Origin: Streptomyces thinghirensis
GTDB lineage: Bacteria > Actinomycetota > Actinomycetia > Streptomycetales > Streptomycetaceae
DNA length: 64,000 nt
Direction of reading: 5' to 3'
NCBI GenBank assembly: GCA_021502835.1
Contig: JAKFGP010000008.1
Coordinates: forward strand, 414,558 to 478,557
Shown: positions 63,475 to 64,000 of the stretch, one piece after another
How the letters are laid out: each line of letters starts with the position of its first letter
How positions within the stretch are numbered: the first letter of the stretch is position 1
The notes under the pieces: generated by a model
What the model was told of the DNA's origin: nothing
Databases searched by the model: none
The model's input: only the letters and a program-made list of their open reading frames with translations
Made by a program: the position numbers and the translations under genes

Positions 63475-64000
63475 TCACTCTCCAAGCGACGCGACTACGC
63501 AGCGTGGCGCGGATCGCTCGTACCCGAGGAGGCGCGGGCCGTGTTCGCGGCCAGGGCCCGTCGCCAGCGATGGCTCCTCGTCGACCCCCCGCACGTCGGC
63601 CGTGGCGCACCCGTGACCGGTACCGGGCGTAGGAGCGCGTTGGAGCCACCTACCCCGGTAGGGCAGGCGTCAGGAACGGAGCGCGTCGGTCTCCACCAGG
63701 ACCAGCTCGGGGCGGGGGGCATTGCTGAAGCGCGTCGCGCAGGTTCTGGAGCTATTCTTGGTGAGGGGGGAGGGAGAGGAGAGAGAGAGAGGGGGGGGGG
63801 GGGAAAAAAAAAAAAAAAAAAACACCACTTTTTTTTTTTTTTTTTTTTTTTTTGCAGCGCGCAGCGCGGCGTTGCCAGCGAAGGACGCTGTAATGCCTCA
63901 GCACAGATCTCGGCCGCCGCGTCGCCAGGTAGCAGTGAAGACAATTTTGCGCTCGGGGGCGCCCTCTCGCGAGGACGCGCGCAAGGACGTCGGCGTAGAG
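63475..64000 (-). CDS. tatD: TatD-family metal-dependent DNase, partial and split by a homopolymer insert
   Basis: Only the C-terminal half is in the window. Upstream of the insert it reads RKIVFHCY, then LPGDAAAEICAEA and SLAGNAALRAAK, matching TatD (VFHCFSGD...FAGNVTFK). After the insert it resumes as NLRDA-like sequence, then FSNAPRPELVLVETDA, and, in shifted frames, TPAPYRG-like and ADVRGVDEE segments before the end GYERSAPRCVVASLGE. TatD enzymes are cytosolic Zn/Mg hydrolases acting as 3'-5' exonucleases. The insert at 63762-63853 falls inside the conserved KNAQNLRDAL helix, so the break is not biological. The stop at 63475 is the best available. Confidence 0.72.
63762..63853. repeat. 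GA / poly-G / poly-A / poly-T low-complexity block (probable artefact)
   Basis: Reading plus strand: a GA-rich run, 13 G (63791-63803), 19 A (63804-63822), CACCAC, then 25 T (63829-63853). Nothing like it exists elsewhere in the window, whose base composition is very GC-rich. It interrupts tatD at a conserved helix. Junk at a read end or a poorly joined contig edge is the most likely explanation. Confidence 0.9.

Noticed and set aside
63804..63853. Poly-A/poly-T stem as a terminator or retroelement tail
   Set aside because: It lies inside the tatD coding frame at a conserved helix and is flanked by poly-G and GA runs, so an assembly artefact is the simpler explanation.

Overview
The window is chromosomal DNA from an actinomycete, almost certainly a Streptomyces. 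The evidence is very high G+C, frequent GTG starts, strong third-position GC bias, and a gene order (mfd, two-gene ABC exporter, glmU-prs-rplY-pth, ppc, desaturase/TetR, galT-galE-galK, ABC-F, ispE-ksgA-rpf-tatD) that from memory matches the S. coelicolor region around SCO3104 to SCO3151. No phage, transposase, CRISPR array or plasmid module is visible.

The sequence is of draft quality. At least 30 of the protein genes need one to eight single-base corrections, mostly in G or C runs, to give a full-length product. Housekeeping genes (mfd, glmU, prs, rplY, ppc, ispE, ksgA) are affected as much as accessory ones, so the breaks are read as sequencing errors and not pseudogenes. A 92-base run of GA, G, A and T homopolymer splits tatD at the right end. 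Coordinates below span whole genes across these shifts.

Layout. 0-7.7 kb: SurA-like lipoprotein end, Ser/Thr kinase with coupled membrane protein, N6-methylase-like protein, a small membrane-anchored protein, an acetyltransferase, a secreted HNH lipoprotein, and a small antitoxin-like protein. 7.7-20.4 kb: mfd, ABC exporter, MFS pump, DUF485 plus sodium:solute symporter pair, and a coiled-coil protein. 20.5-25.7 kb: a cluster of two deaminase-domain and three SUKH/Imm35-type immunity modules, the strongest candidate for an unusual system. 25.8-28.2 kb: an orphan NarL-type histidine kinase and an HTH plus LAGLIDADG-like protein beside tRNA-Gln. 28.3-35.8 kb: glmU, prs, L25, pth, a membrane protein and ppc.

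36-42 kb: fatty-acid desaturase with its TetR regulator and twin operators, CoA-transferase, Tam-like methyltransferase divergent from a MarR regulator, a LuxR response regulator and a GNAT protein. 42.0-46.7 kb: a tightly overlapping six-gene operon holding a lipoprotein, a secreted protein, a WXG100-like protein and a type VII-secretion-like protein. 46.9-52.3 kb: galTEK divergent from a sodium/sugar symporter across an AT-rich control region. 52.7-57.4 kb: a LuxR regulator whose receiver lacks the phospho-acceptor Asp, and two paralogous beta-propeller membrane proteins. 57.6-64 kb: ABC-F ATPase, Uma2-type nuclease-like protein, ispE, ksgA, rpfB and the 3' half of tatD.
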